Of a stretch of DNA of 64,000 nt, positions 36,125-48,300 are shown piece after piece; position 1 is the stretch's first letter, and each line of letters begins with the position of its first letter. The stretch comes from Annulohypoxylon bovei var. microspora. Its lineage: Eukaryota; Ascomycota; Sordariomycetes; Xylariales; Hypoxylaceae. Where the stretch lies: contig MU405221.1 in assembly GCA_022836615.1 (NCBI GenBank), forward strand, positions 1 through 64,000. The letters run 5' to 3'. The notes under the pieces were generated by a model that saw only the letters and a program-made list of their open reading frames with translations, ran no database searches and had not been told where the DNA came from. Made by a program: the position numbers and the translations under genes.

Positions 36125-38103
36125 ATGGCACATCTCGAAGCTCTCGCCCCTGAGGTATCGCTGTATCCGTATAGCAATGGGAAGAGGACGGGCAGCCGAG
36201 TCAAGTTCCCAGACACTGCTGCTTTCTCGGGGATGAACAAGCCCGCGCGCTTCGAGGGAGATATAATTGATCTCGAGGTCACGGGCGAGATCCCCTGCGA
36301 CATCAATGGAACCTTCTATCGTGTGCAGCCTGTGAGCAAGAAACTTAGGCCTCTAAAGGATCTATGAAACACTGGAGGTTGCTAACAAGAGTTTAGGACC
36401 ATCGGTATCCGCCAATGTTTGAAGATGATATCCATTTCGTAAGTTTGTTCTTACCTAAAAGGCCTTATATGTCAATGAACTACCACTAACTTCCGAGTGG
36501 ATAGAACGGAGATGGTACGTCAGGAGACGCTATATACTTGACAAGATGGCCTACCTACTAATCCATGGCTGCGTAAACTAGGTAGCGTTACGGCAATCCG
36601 CATCAAAGACGGACACGCCGATTTCAAACAGCGATATGTGCGGACAGACAAGTTCTTAAAGGAAGAAGAGGCGAAGCAGGGTCTATTCGGGCGGTACCGG
36701 AATCCCTACACGGACAACGAGAGCGTCAAGGGCGTCATCCGCACAGTTAGCAACACCAACATCACATTTTGGCGGGGCATGCTTCTGGCAAGCAAGGAAG
36801 ATGGTCCGCCGTATGCCATGGACCCTGTGACCCTGGAAACCATCGGGCGCTACGACTTCGAGGGCCAGATCACAGCTCCGACGTTTACGGCACACCCTAA
36901 GTTCGACCCGGATACCGGCGAGATGTTATGTTTCGCCTACGAGGCCGGAACTGATGGCTCCGATTGTGAGGTCGATATCGTGACTTGGACGATTAACGCG
37001 GATGGCTGTAAGACGGAGGAGCTTTGGTTCAAGGCGCCGTTCGCGGGCATGATCCACGACTGTGGCGTTTCGAAGAACTACATGGTGCTCCCCCTAACGC
37101 CGCTCAAGATGTCGCTCGAGCGGCTTAAGGCCGGCGGAAACAAGTTCGCTTGGGATCCCAATGAGGACCAGGTCTACGGCGTAGTACCAAGGCACGGCGG
37201 CAAACCCGAGGATGTAAAATGGTTTCGGGCTGATAACGGTAAGCATATTTGCATAATAAGTATTGGTATAAACAGCTGGCGTAATGTTTCTGACAGAGTA
37301 CCACAGGTTTCCACGGCCACGTAGCAGGGTGCTACGAGAACGCTGATGGGCACGTAATCTTCGACCTAACCGTCGCCGACGGCAACGTATTCTTCTGGTT
37401 CCCGCCGGATGGCGAAGAGCCCGACCTAGCCGGGCGTCAGCGTCTCAGTAGCCCGACGTGCCGGTGGGTGTTCGACCCGTCCGCCAAGTCGGGGATGCGC
37501 GTTAAGCCCACGATCGAGTGGACGACGTCGGGAGAGTTCTCGCGCATCGACGACCGTTACGTAACCAAGAAATATAAGCACTTCTGGCAGCTGCGCGTGG
37601 ACCCGTCGCGGCCCTACGACTTCGCGCGGTGCGGGCCGCCGGCGGGCGGGCTGTTTAACTGCATGGCGCACTATACGTGGGATGCTAATGACCCCAACAA
37701 GGTCGGCACCGAGGACGTGTACTTCGCGGGCCCGACGGCGACCTTTCAGGAACCAGTATTCATCCCCCGGGACGGCGGTGCCGAGGGCGAAGGGTATTTG
37801 GCCGCGCTCAAGAATAACCTCGACGAGCTGCGCAACGACGTGGTCATCTGGGATGCCCTGGACCTTGCAAAGGGACCGCTAGCGACCTTGCACCTACCAT
37901 TGAGGCTCCGACTCGGGTTCCATGGGAACTTTGTCGATCATAGAGATATCGAGGCCTGGCAGGAACGTAGGGCGGGCGACTTAGGGCCGGTCCAACCGGC
38001 TAAGGAACCGCTGCCTTGGCAGAAGGCTCTTGCGGCGAATGGTCCCCAGAATGGCCACGTGAATGGGACGACGAACGGTTATGGGGCTAGCGGGCCATCG
38101 TGA
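36125..38103 (+). CDS. Carotenoid oxygenase family (lignostilbene-dioxygenase-like)
   Basis: Five exons, 36125-36331, 36397-36438, 36505-36514 (10 nt), 36582-37238 and 37307-38103, give 570 residues. All introns are GT...AG. The joins restore [34 protein letters not shown], the conserved start of the seven-bladed propeller. The four iron-ligand histidines expected of the family are present: FTAHPKF (about residue 191), GMIHDCG (245), FHGHVAG (308 or 310) and LGFHGNF (511). A non-haem Fe(II) enzyme that oxidatively cleaves a conjugated double bond is therefore likely; the substrate could be a stilbene, an apocarotenoid or another phenylpropenoid. The C-terminal 40 residues are Asn/Gly-rich and unconserved. 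No targeting signal is seen. The start Met (36,125) follows an in-frame GTG two codons upstream. Confidence 0.9.
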
Positions 38104-38244
38104 AAAGGGGATCTGAAAATCAAGATTAATGCTAAGACTGCAATCCCCGAGTACTTACATATCGTAGATATTAGTTTATTTAGTTATATAATATACATAT
38201 CATTCTCATACTAAATACACAATTAACAGATATCGTCAACATTA

Positions 38245-39327
38245 TTATCCTTTCCCAAAGAGAAATCCGCGTATAAATGTAACAGGCGAGTCCATGAACG
38301 GATGAATGACCCACAAGTTTCGAGGACCTGACCTCGTACGAGATAAGAGGAAAGCGTCAAGCCTTTCGATTTCCCCATCATCCTTCCCTTCTTCAACAGC
38401 ACGGTCCAATTTCCCGTTGTCAAACGCTATTCCGTGCCACAAAAATATGCCGAGAACCTGCGCCTTTCGGGTTAGCGCAATACGCCTGGCATCTCGAGAC
38501 AGTTCCGGAAGGCTTGAAAGAAGCTCGGCCCAGAACAATTTCCGAAGATATTTCGCTTCGGGATAATATACGAAGTGGCCATCTCTATCTTCTCCTAGAA
38601 GTTCCTGCAAGCCGTACATACCCACTCCAAAAGGAAGGTACTCGCCTTCGGTCCAGTCGACCAAACCCGAGAGCTTTCCGGATCTTGGATGTACCATGAT
38701 ATTCGAAGGTAGAAAATCGCCATGGCTTAAAACCCAGGGCAGAGCCTCGATTTCCGGCAGATCGAGAAGAACCGATTTTGCAATGCTACGGAAGCGAGAA
38801 GGGAGCTTCTTCGCCATAAGCTCTAATCTCCACCGGAGTGAAGAGCCGACTGTCTTTTTCTCTTGAACGCTCTCATTGCTTCGCGCATGAGCCCATGTCG
38901 CCGCTTGTAGATGAGCGAAATCTCTCACCACCTGTTCTCGTTGTGGTCTCCCCTGTGAGAATTTGGTTTCGGCGCGAAGATCTGCAAGCGAAACGCCTGG
39001 TATCCTCCTCATTGAAAAGACGTGAAGACCAGTGCCTTCTAGCTCCCCAAGGGATTCTGTTTCAGGAGCTAATGGACCGAAAATATCACAGGCGGCACTT
39101 GTGATTCTAATGTCGAGCTTGTGAGCCAGTGGCCTAAACTGGACAACGGTCTCCTCTCCGACGAAAACTGTATAAGAACAGTAACCTTGGAATGGAGCCG
39201 GTCGGACCGGCTCGGAATACCTCGACCTCGCGAACGCATCGCAGTCGTCTTTAACATGTGCGGGTAACTTGCAGCGATCGAAGAATTGAGAGAACGAGAC
39301 GCCCGAATCTTTCGGTTCATTGGCCAT
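38245..39327 (-). CDS. APH-fold phosphotransferase (kinase-like) protein
   Basis: A single exon of 360 residues. Kinase-like features: a catalytic loop LSHGDFLPSNIMV (His202, Asp204, Asn209) and the metal-binding segment GLVDWTEGEYLPFG (Asp224), in the order and spacing of the APH/choline-kinase superfamily. The N-lobe is divergent (GYCSYTVFVGEETVVQFR). Many fungal paralogues of this kind exist and their substrates are mostly unknown; antibiotic phosphorylation should not be assumed. It is convergent with the dioxygenase-like gene, with 141 bp between stops. The minus-strand start Met at 39,327 gives the family's usual length. Confidence 0.85.
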   Translation of the reverse strand: MANEPKDSGVSFSQFFDRCKLPAHVKDDCDAFARSRYSEPVRPAPFQGYCSYTVFVGEETVVQFRPLAHKLDIRITSAACDIFGPLAPETESLGELEGTGLHVFSMRRIPGVSLADLRAETKFSQGRPQREQVVRDFAHLQAATWAHARSNESVQEKKTVGSSLRWRLELMAKKLPSRFRSIAKSVLLDLPEIEALPWVLSHGDFLPSNIMVHPRSGKLSGLVDWTEGEYLPFGVGMYGLQELLGEDRDGHFVYYPEAKYLRKLFWAELLSSLPELSRDARRIALTRKAQVLGIFLWHGIAFDNGKLDRAVEEGKDDGEIERLDAFLLSRTRSGPRNLWVIHPFMDSPVTFIRGFLFGKG

Positions 39328-41095
39328 ACTGCTGTGGACTGGTCGGGTCTCATCTGAGAAAGCTCTTCATGATGCAACTAGATATGGATGAAGCTGGTGG
39401 ACTATATATCCCTCAGCTCAAACTTATATGTGTGCTAGGAAGCTGGAAGGTTAGCTCCAGGGTCAGCTGTGCCATGTGGAAGAATAACTGGATGAGGGGT
39501 AGCGTCAGTACAATTGTAGGTTAGCTGATAAGCTCATCAAGCCACGCAACCCTGTGATCATTATGTAAGGGGGTTGGAGATACTCAAACTGGGAAGGCCG
39601 GGGAGGTCCCCCACGTGCCGCATATGCAGACACCACTGAAGGATCAGACCATCACCTACCAAGTATGGTTTGAGGCTCAGGACGATTGGCTAGGCTAATA
39701 AAACCACATGCATACCACGGCGGCTATGCACGTAAGTAAGGAACTTTAGCATCGCAAACCTGTGAGATGCTGCATAACGTAGACTACCGATGTTCCCCGT
39801 GTTTGATACTCTTCTCATCTAAGGCCAGGGGGTGCAGAGCTTGGGGGAGTGATGAACGGTTATAACTAGAAATAATCAATCAATCGAACTCGTGATGCTC
39901 CCTTAGGATGAGGCTGCTAGCTGAGGTGAGCTGAGTCGAGCTGGGCCGCAATCTTCAAATTCATTGGAGTCAGATGGTCTAATTGGATAGGTAGCCAACA
40001 ACGACTAGCTAACTTTTATGGTCGAGGTTGGATGAGTGTCTATTTGATATGAATACCAGGTAGTATTTGTAATTGTGCTGAAGATTTTCTGGCACCCATC
40101 GTCAACGTTGCAAATTCTGGATTGATTTCATGACAAAGGTTAAGATCGAATTTGGATTGGTTTCAACTGTTTGTAAACGATGTGAGAGAAGGTTAAAATT
40201 AGTGTTCCCCTTACCTTATTTTCCAATTGAAGGGAGTGGTTAGGTACCTAGGTACCTACCTAAATATGTATGTATTAGATTTATGAATATATACATTATA
40301 ACTAAATATATGTACTAACCAATGCTCATTTTTTACCTGCTAATCAAAACACAAATACGTGTACTATAAAAAGCAAAACGGCTATTTGCAGAAAAGGTAA
40401 CGACCTCAGGTATCTACAGAATTACACAATTACATATGTGGTACGACATGAATTAATTAGAAGTTTCGGCACCGATAATGAGCCACGCCTTCTTCGCAAC
40501 GCCATCGGCTGCATCATTGAGGTATAGTGGCGCAAAAAGCAAGAGTTCCGATTTCTTGTCGCTGATGACATATGCCTACCGGTAGGCAGGCACCTATGTA
40601 ACCATGAATATATTAATATGAGGCTCTTGCAAAACTTCAATATTCCACATGACTATGATCCAACTAGGTATATACCCCTACTTACTAGATACCTAGGTAA
40701 GTACGTAGGCAGTCTGTTGGTAAGAACGAACTCGAGTCCTAGAACCTACCTCGGATAGGGTCCCGGTTTCTACTTATATCATTGTGGCAATGTCTTTGCT
40801 CCTCAAATGTGACCTTCCTTCATCACATGTGAGATTACCTCGAAGTTGGTTGGGGGAGGCTTGGTTACCGAATTTCGTCCCTTTGCCGTACAGATTTCGT
40901 TTAATAGTAACGCCGCAAGTTTTATATATGTCTCTACATGCCAGAGTCCGAAGAGACTCGGCTGTTCGTTTGTAGTGAGAGTCTCGATATTTAGTATCCT
41001 TTCTCCAATTATTACTTGTGTATAAATTAGACCGAGCCCCTAATCAGGTACTTGCATTAACCTAACAACCGACGACCCCTTCACCCCTTTCTACG
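39328..41095. other. Intergenic region, no gene seen
   Basis: 1.8 kb between divergent genes. AT-rich at 40,250-40,430. A dense run of the ACCTAGGT motif lies at 40,241-40,262 and further copies near 40,690. Short open frames (60-90 codons) do not chain or resemble known proteins. Confidence 0.5.
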
Positions 41096-43167
41096 ATGAA
41101 GAAAAGAATTGTGGTTTGTTGCGACGGTACCTGGCAGAACTCGTAAGTAGCACACATATTATAATCTTAACTTATTAATGAATCTCAGAGACAATGGCTA
41201 TGTTCAACCGACCTCTTCTAATCCCCTCCCAACTCTTCAGGTCCCATCAAATGTAACACGTATCTCAAGAACTTTCAAGAGGACCTGTTCCGACGGCGTT
41301 TTCCAAATTGTCTACTACCAATCCGGTGTCGGCTCTAGATCGGGCGTCGTCGACAGGATTCTTGGTGGTGCTTTTGGAATTGGTATAGCAGAGGTTCGGA
41401 ACTGAAGCAGTCTGTCTTTTTCATGACCAACTTAAGGGGCTAACACGAAGACAGAACATCCGCGAAGCCTATGCCTATATCTGCGCGAACTATGTCGACG
41501 GAGACGAAATCGTCCTCGTCGGCTTCAGTCGTGGAGCTTTTACCGCGAGGTCCATTGGTGGTATGATATCTGATCTGGGCCTGCTCACTCGAGAAGGCAT
41601 GGAATTCTTCTACCCCGTCTTTAAAGATATGCAGAACTGGATGAATCCAGATTACAAAGATCAGTTCCCTCAGCTCCCGTTCCCTGACAAACCAAAAGGG
41701 CCACATGCTGGGGAAGATTATAGAAAGATGCTTGTTGAGGTAACCCGTTGACAACGTTTCTGTATGTCACATAGCTGTTAACTAGGGATAGAAAGGATAT
41801 ACTCGTGTACACCAAGATAAGGGTCAAGGTGACTTGATTAGGGTCAAAGCCATCGGTATGCTAGCAAAGGCGGTTGATGGGTTTGATGCTGGCGAGTACT
41901 GACACATGATAGGTGTATGGGACACAGTCGGCTCGCTAGGTATTCCTCAAGGGAAGCCAAGAGAGATACTCGCTCGACTTGGGATCAAAATGCGCAATCA
42001 CGAATAGGTCTACCCAATCCTGATGAATCAAACTCGCAGGCTAACCATTATCTACATACCGATTCTACAATACTACATTATCTAACAAGATCGAACATGG
42101 GTTTCACGCGCTCGCTCTAGACGAAACCCGCGGTCCATTCAGTCCGACTCTATGGGAACGGCAGCCAGAGTATCGCGAAATTTCAGATCTTCGGCAAGTC
42201 TGGTTTCCTGGAAGCCACGGCAATATCGGTGGGGGGTGGAAAGACCAAGGTGTTGCTAACATAACCCTTGCCTGTTAGTTTCCCTTTCCACGATGGTTCT
42301 CCCTGAAGTTAACATGTCTCAATAGGGATGATGGATCAACTTTCCTCCATCGGCTGCGAGTTCGTACCCGACGCGCTTGAACGGCTTTACAATCGCAACG
42401 TACAATTTTACCACACCTTGAAGCCGAAAAAGACGAAGCGTGAGAAATATTCCAGATGTTGTTGCAGTACAGGTGCGAAAGAGCCTCTGCTATGGGCAGC
42501 AAAACCTATCTTCGACGTGAACAAGCCCATACGCCCGTGGTCCCTACATAGCATTCGGTCAGTGTCTAGTCCCATCTATAACATTGTTGGAAGTGTTACT
42601 CGTTCGCCAGGCTTGTACAAGAAGACCAATCCGGATAACGGAAGCCATCTACGAGCCTTTCTTGAGGATACGAACGAGCGCATCCACAGCTCGGTCCGGG
42701 TGCGCCTAGCTTGCGAGGGTTTGGGCCTCAATGACTCGAACCTGTGGGAATGCTCGGCGTTGCTGCGATTGTGGCGTCCTCGTCGCGTGCCTGAGACATT
42801 CGACGACCCGATCCCGCAGGATGCTAGCTGGGGACCGGAAAGCGACGGTGGTGGCACAAGGGGGCTGGCTGATATTACTAACGCCGCCACGGGAGGCACT
42901 AACGCTAGCAGCGGCACCTCCACGGGAGGAGGCAGCCCTTCTGGTGAGCTGCGTTGGGTTTGGGAATATATAGGCCCCGTCAAAAATGCCCCGTTTGACC
43001 GGACTTTGGTAGAGGAGAACATGGGGCCTTGGGAGAGACATTTGCTGACATTATCCACCGGCAAGGTGCATGTATACAATTATGCAGAGGTCCAGGAAAC
43101 TAGCAAGTTCAAGGCTCTCAATAGCAAAAAGTTCACGAAGAAGTCGAAGTCAAAGTCGAAGAAATAA
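41096..43167 (+). CDS. DUF2235 alpha/beta hydrolase-like protein
   Basis: Seven exons: 41096-41142, 41189-41393, 41455-41739, 41792-41855, 41913-42003, 42056-42273 and 42326-43167, total 583 residues. It starts MKKRIVVCCDGTWQNS, the typical DUF2235 opening. The probable catalytic triad is Ser109 (LVGFSRGAFTAR), Asp204 (VWDTVGS) and His248 (FHALALDE). PGSHGNIGGGW and AWMMDQL are further family motifs. A basic tail (KKFTKKSKSKSKK) ends the protein. DUF2235 proteins are related to bacterial Tle1 phospholipases; the fungal function is unknown. Intron 5 is unusual: only AT...AC ends at 42,004-42,055 keep the frame and restore HEYRFYNTTLSNKIEHGF. With GT...AG rules, a TAG follows directly after MRNHE. 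If that intron is not spliced, the gene is broken and would make a 231-residue fragment. Confidence 0.85.
42004..42055 (+). other. Candidate AT-AC intron in the DUF2235 gene
   Basis: The 5' end reads ATAGGTCT and the 3' end TTATCTAC, 52 nt, with CTAAC at 42,041-42,045 as branch site 10 nt before the 3' end. It does not match the U12-type consensus (ATATCCTT, TCCTTAAC), so it would be a U2-type AT-AC intron. Removing it joins CAC GA to A TAC CGA and restores the family sequence. Nearby GT or AG sites all give a stop or the wrong frame. Confidence 0.65.
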
Positions 43168-43631
43168 GATCCGATGCGAAGAGGAGAGAACGTAATAGAC
43201 GGGACCTGGTTGGATAGATGGAATTGCTTGAGTTGGTATTCATAGGCTAGTAGCTTTTTTATTTTATTTTTATTAAAAAAATACATTATTCCCACCACCT
43301 TGGGTTAGCATCGAAAGAACAGTCCTCAATTGTGTATAATGTTAATAGAGTTGAATAGGGTGGACTTCAACAGCTTTTTGAGAATTAGTATGGGTAAAAG
43401 GGGTTGTGTCATGGTTGGGTGCATCACGTGAAAATATCTTAGGCAGCGAATTAATAAAGGAAAACTCAAGCGCGACGACTTAGCTTAAGGTATCATTGAA
43501 CTTCACCAACATCGTCTTTAGGCTCGATAATTTATCGCCTACTGTTTCATCGGGGTAAAACGCCGTTTTTGAGTGATTCTTACAGGACATCAGCCCTACG
43601 CCACCCAAATACCGAGGTAGGCCAAGCAAAG
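43168..43631. other. Intergenic region DUF2235-ARL2
   Basis: 464 bp: 3' end of the DUF2235 gene (T-rich and A-rich runs at 43,253-43,282, a likely 3' end-formation region) and the ARL2 promoter. No coding signal. Confidence 0.5.
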
Positions 43632-44571
43632 ATGCTATCGATCCTTCGAAAAGCGCGGCTGAAGGATAAGGAGATGAGAATATTGATGCTGTAAGTCCCG
43701 CTTTTCCTAGTGCGTTTCAATAATTATTTATGTTCAGTTATATGTGTTGTTGTCGAAACATTGAAACTTAGTTGAGGTCTGGACTGATAATTAAGAAAAC
43801 AGGGGCTTGGATAATGCAGGTAAAACAACGATCGTCAAGAAGGTGATGAATGAGGATGTCAACACCGTTAGTCCGACGTTGGGCTTCATCATCAAGACAA
43901 TTGAATATGAGGGGTGAGTGAGTTGGTGATATTACCGATTCCACACAGTAATTAAATCGGTTGACATTATCACAGATATAAATTAAACATATGTGAGTTA
44001 GGACCTCTCGTCCAGCAACAAGCAATCAGCAACCAAGGACAAGCAACCAGACTGGTGACGAGAACGAGCAGAGAGCGGTGACTAATGAATTGAGGGGCTG
44101 CATGGAAATAGGGGACGTTGGCGGCCAGAAGACACTTCGCTCATACTGGCGCAACTATTTCGAAAAGACCGATGCTCTCATATGGGTTGTCGATGCGACG
44201 GATCGTTTGAGAATCGACGATTGTAGGGAAGAGCTTCACGGGCTGCTACAAGAAGAGGTTTGTTTGCTTGCTTGCTTATTATTACTATAAATACCTACCA
44301 TACCTAAGTTGGTTGATTCGTTTCCAACGAGCTCACCGCTAACCGAACAATGGTATAGCGTCTTTCGGGTGCAAGTTTGCTGGTATTCGCTAATAAGACC
44401 GATGTGCAAGGATGCATGGACGAGACTGAGATCCTTGAAGGACTACAACTCGAGGCTATTCGGACACATCGGTGGCATATCCTGCGATGCAGCGCCATGA
44501 CGGGAGAGAATCTTAAGGAGGGTCTGGCATGGGTAGTTGAGGATGCTAAGGCGAGATTGTTCCTGTATTGA
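43632..44571 (+). CDS. ARL2: ARL2-type small GTPase (tubulin folding)
   Basis: Five exons, 43632-43690, 43803-43913, 43976-43992 (17 nt), 44112-44257 and 44359-44571, give 181 residues; ARL2 is usually about 184. Motifs: P-loop GLDNAGKT (21-28), switch I with SPTLGF, switch II WDVGGQ (63-68) followed by KTLRSYWRNYFEKTD, VVDATDR, NKTD (123-126) and SAMTGENL. The GYKLNIWDVGGQ segment plus the LRSYWRNYFE sequence points to ARL2 (yeast Cin4) rather than ARF or ARL3. ARL2 acts with tubulin cofactors D and E in alpha/beta-tubulin assembly. The 17-nt exon carries GYKLNI and is flanked by CACAG and GTGAGT. The N-terminal MLSILRK has no Gly2 for myristoylation, as in ARL2. All joins are in frame. Confidence 0.92.
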
Positions 44572-45389
44572 AGGACCTGTGTATGTTCCTTTGATGCGAA
44601 GATGCTACAGCACATGACGCTATGTTGGTGCATATAATAATCTTGCATCCATACCATAGCATAACAATTATATGTGCGAAGTCCAATAATAAACAAAATG
44701 GGCAAAATGGAACTTTGAATAGGTATTATTGAAGGTTCAACTGTAAAACCCCACATTATTGATCAGTATAATCGCAGCTTACAGCACAGATTGTCGGGTT
44801 TTAGGCGTTAACGCTAACCAGGATAGGTGGGCTGAATAAGCTTTTCGGGGTCAGTCAACAATTAGGTAGGCACGAGGTTAGCAGCCAGGGCGCCAGGCGT
44901 GAATTCTCATTGGTTGTTGGTTTTGTGTACCTAAATCGCACAAGCTGACAAGGAGAGTACGACTGGACGACCCTGCAGGGGGTTTAAGACGATGACAGCC
45001 GAATAAACGAAGAAACAAGAGCCCACTTCCGACTACGTCTCTGCGTCTCCCGCAGCTGCTGCACCAACATATATGTAACCTTGTTTACCGTAGATTTTTT
45101 TAGATTGATTCTTTTTTAGAATCTTTAAACACAAATTAGATTGTTTAGACTACCTGCCTAGGTAATATACCTAAACTAGGTCCATCATCACGAACGCTAG
45201 CAAGGAGAAACAAGCCGTTTTTTTTCTTCTCACTTGATTTCTACCCAAACCCTGTGTGTGCGGCAGAAGAAAAGGTTGTAAACAAGAAGAAGAAAAACCT
45301 CGCCTATCCTTATTACCCCTACGCCTTGCTGTGTCGTAAATTGTACACGTTCCTCATTTATATTTTGGTCCTATCGGTAAAAATTAAAA
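44572..45389. other. Intergenic region and 5' leader of the DUF4045 gene
   Basis: 818 bp between co-directional genes. A CCTAGGTA palindrome lies near 45,155. The part before 45,390 has a TTTTTT-TCTTCTC pyrimidine tract near 45,219. No coding signal was found. Confidence 0.5.
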
Positions 45390-48300
45390 ATGTCCGAAGA
45401 CGTATCCAAATTTCTGCTCCAGGTTAAGGAATTGGGCGATCGACGAATCGAGGAGGATGAGGCCCGTTCACGAGAACTTGAAGAGAGAATATTACGAGAG
45501 AGAAAAGAACGGGAGGCTCGTCGTGCAGGTACGAAGAAAAACAAAAAAAACAACAACACTATTTATTGATCCCCCTTTTTGATTTTCTAGTTGTGGCTGC
45601 TAATCGCGAATTTGTTTGACTTATTACTTATTTTTTTTTTCCTTCTAGAGCGCGCCAGGTCTATTTCACCTCAAAAATCATCACCAGCAAATACCCCACC
45701 TCCTTCAACACACCGCATCGACACTCACGTTCCGTCCGGCCGCTTAAACTTGGACTCTTCTCCTATACTTGAGCCTCCTGCAAATCTTTATTCTCCTAAG
45801 ACTGAAGAAATGACTTCCCCGGGTGAATTATCTACATCACCGTCGAAAGAGAACGAATTCCCAACCGACTTAGAACGCAAGCAACCTAGCCAAGTTTCCC
45901 CTACGCGAGCGACAAGAGGACTTTCATGGCAAAGACGACCCACTTCCCAAACCTCTGAACGCTCACGAAGTCGCCCGCTATCCGTTGTCGCAGCTGAGAA
46001 CTTGGCTCGAAATACCCCTCCTGAACCTGCGTCGGCAACCGAGACTATATCTAGGGATCAGATTTCTTCAGCCTTGTCGTCTAAGGATCCCTCCTGGTTC
46101 CGCCAAACTGCAGACAGGGGTGCCAATTCTGCCGCCTATAGGAAGAACCAGGTCGAGGACAACCAAACCGCCGACATTTCTCTGATGCCGGCCCAGCTCC
46201 CGGGTATGTCGCGTGTGTCGTCCACCGAAATTCCAAAAGGTGATGTTAGCCCACCGCCGACCTCTCCGGATCTGGCAAAAGGGTTGGCTTCACCCTTGCC
46301 CTTATTTGGCACACCAAAGCTAGACCGACCAGGCAACGATACCCAGGTAGACATTGAAATTAGTCAAGAACGGCTACAAATCATGTCACCTCCCTCAGGA
46401 CGTACCTCACCATCTAAACTAGATAGGTCAGGTTCACCAACTAAGGGAATGGGCGGGTTTGTACAGAGTGCCATGATGAAGCGTTCGGATAGCATCAAGA
46501 GATGGAGTGTTCAGTCACCTTCTAGTGCGCAGCGCGCAGACCCGATTGTTTCGAACCGTACTGGACATGATGCTTTAAACCGAGCAACTGGTGGGTCTAG
46601 ATCAAGATCAAGACCCGCAAGTATGATTCGTGATCCATCGGCAGAGCTTTCACCAAGGCCTCCGCCGAGTCAAGAGGGAGAGCGACACAGAGATGATGTG
46701 TTTGGTGCAGAGAAGCTCAGTGATCCACTTAAGCTCGATATGAAGCCATCGCCGGAATTGCAAGAGCAAGAGTCGGACAGGGACACGCCTCCTATTCCTG
46801 TTAGTCCCTCGAAAACTATGGATTCTAGGAGATGGAGCCCTACAAAGTCTAGCTGGCTCGAATCCGCCCTAAACAAGCCTGAATCTCCCAAACCAAAGCA
46901 TGCTCCTTCCGCTAGTCAACCAGCTTGGATGGCAGAGCTTCAGAAGGCAAAAGCTGAAAAAGCATCCAATCCCAATACGGAGAGAGGCCGATCTACAACT
47001 GTTTCGCATAAACATCAAGTCAGTATTGGTGGACTTATGAGGTCTTCTGCCCCTGGCACTGCTGTGAAGCCGGTTGGTCTAGGCGTTCTTCCTAGTCCAA
47101 GTATCTCAACAAATACCGGCACTCGTCTTGACAATAGTGGTGCTGCGAACGATCTACAGAGCCCAACTACACCGGGCGTTAAGAGTCCCGACTCGGAGCA
47201 AAAATTTTCGAATTTGCCTCTTCCTATTAACAAGTCGAAGCCTGATACACCACCTACGAAAGATTTCCGAGCAAGCTTAAAGCCTAGACAGGTACCTGCA
47301 ACTTCTAATGCTAACCCAGAAAATGAGCTTCAGAATGTTTTTAGCAAATTACGAAAGACGACTACCCAGAATTATGTTGCCCCAGATGAGCTCAAGGGCA
47401 ATATTCTAAAAGGAAAGGCAGCCCTTAGTCTTACCGGGGGCCCCAAGAAAGCGGAGCATGTCGATGAGTTTAAGGAAGCTATTTTATCAAGAAGGAAAGA
47501 TTTCCAGAAAGCACAAACGGAAGGTCGTGGCGTCTCGCGGAATGATAGCACCGCAAGCGAGGAGCCGGTCCCCGAAGGCCTAATTAAACGAGGCCAACTT
47601 GGACGATCAAATACAATAAAGCTAGACGCCACGGCGTCCGATACGATGGCGACAGATCTGCAAAAGCCCCGTGCAGCATCAAAGCCTGATTCTATCCAAG
47701 AGCCATCGTTTGCTAAAGCACAGCGGTTCGGGAGTGCTGAGATACGAGATCCTACCCTAGGAACCAATACACCTAGAGCGGATCTCCCAAGCATTCCAAG
47801 ACGAGGTTCAGCTCAGACAGTTCCCACTTTCAAGAATATCGATCCTCCATCCACAACTCAAAAGGAGACGATTATACCTGGACGGCTACAGGGCAAACCC
47901 GGTGGTTTGGCGAATCGATTCAACCCTGCTCTTGCTAGTCTTATTGCTAGAGGACCGCCCACATCCTCAGCTAGCAACACATCAACATCGAATTCGCAGT
48001 CTAATGTTACGTCCGAAGTAAATGACAACAAGGCTGGCTCCGGCCCTAAACTAACACACATGACTAAGGGACGCGCTAGAGGACCAAAGAGAAAGGCACC
48101 AACTTCAGCTCCGACCGCAGCTTCAAATGAGTCGGAGGAAACACCATCTGGTACAACCTCCGGCAGCCGCCCTTCTTCAGCCACCCAACTAAAGAGGACC
48201 CCTATTTCTACGTCAAAGCCTGAAGTGATCGAATTAATTGATTCTTCAAGGGTAGAACATGACGAACCGACAATGCCAAAACCGCAACCGATTTCTCTCG

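Noticed and set aside
42008..42038. Conventional GT...AG intron (GTCTAC...CGCAG) in the DUF2235 gene
   Set aside because: The exon would end in a complete TAG before the donor, and the frame after the acceptor meets TAA at once.
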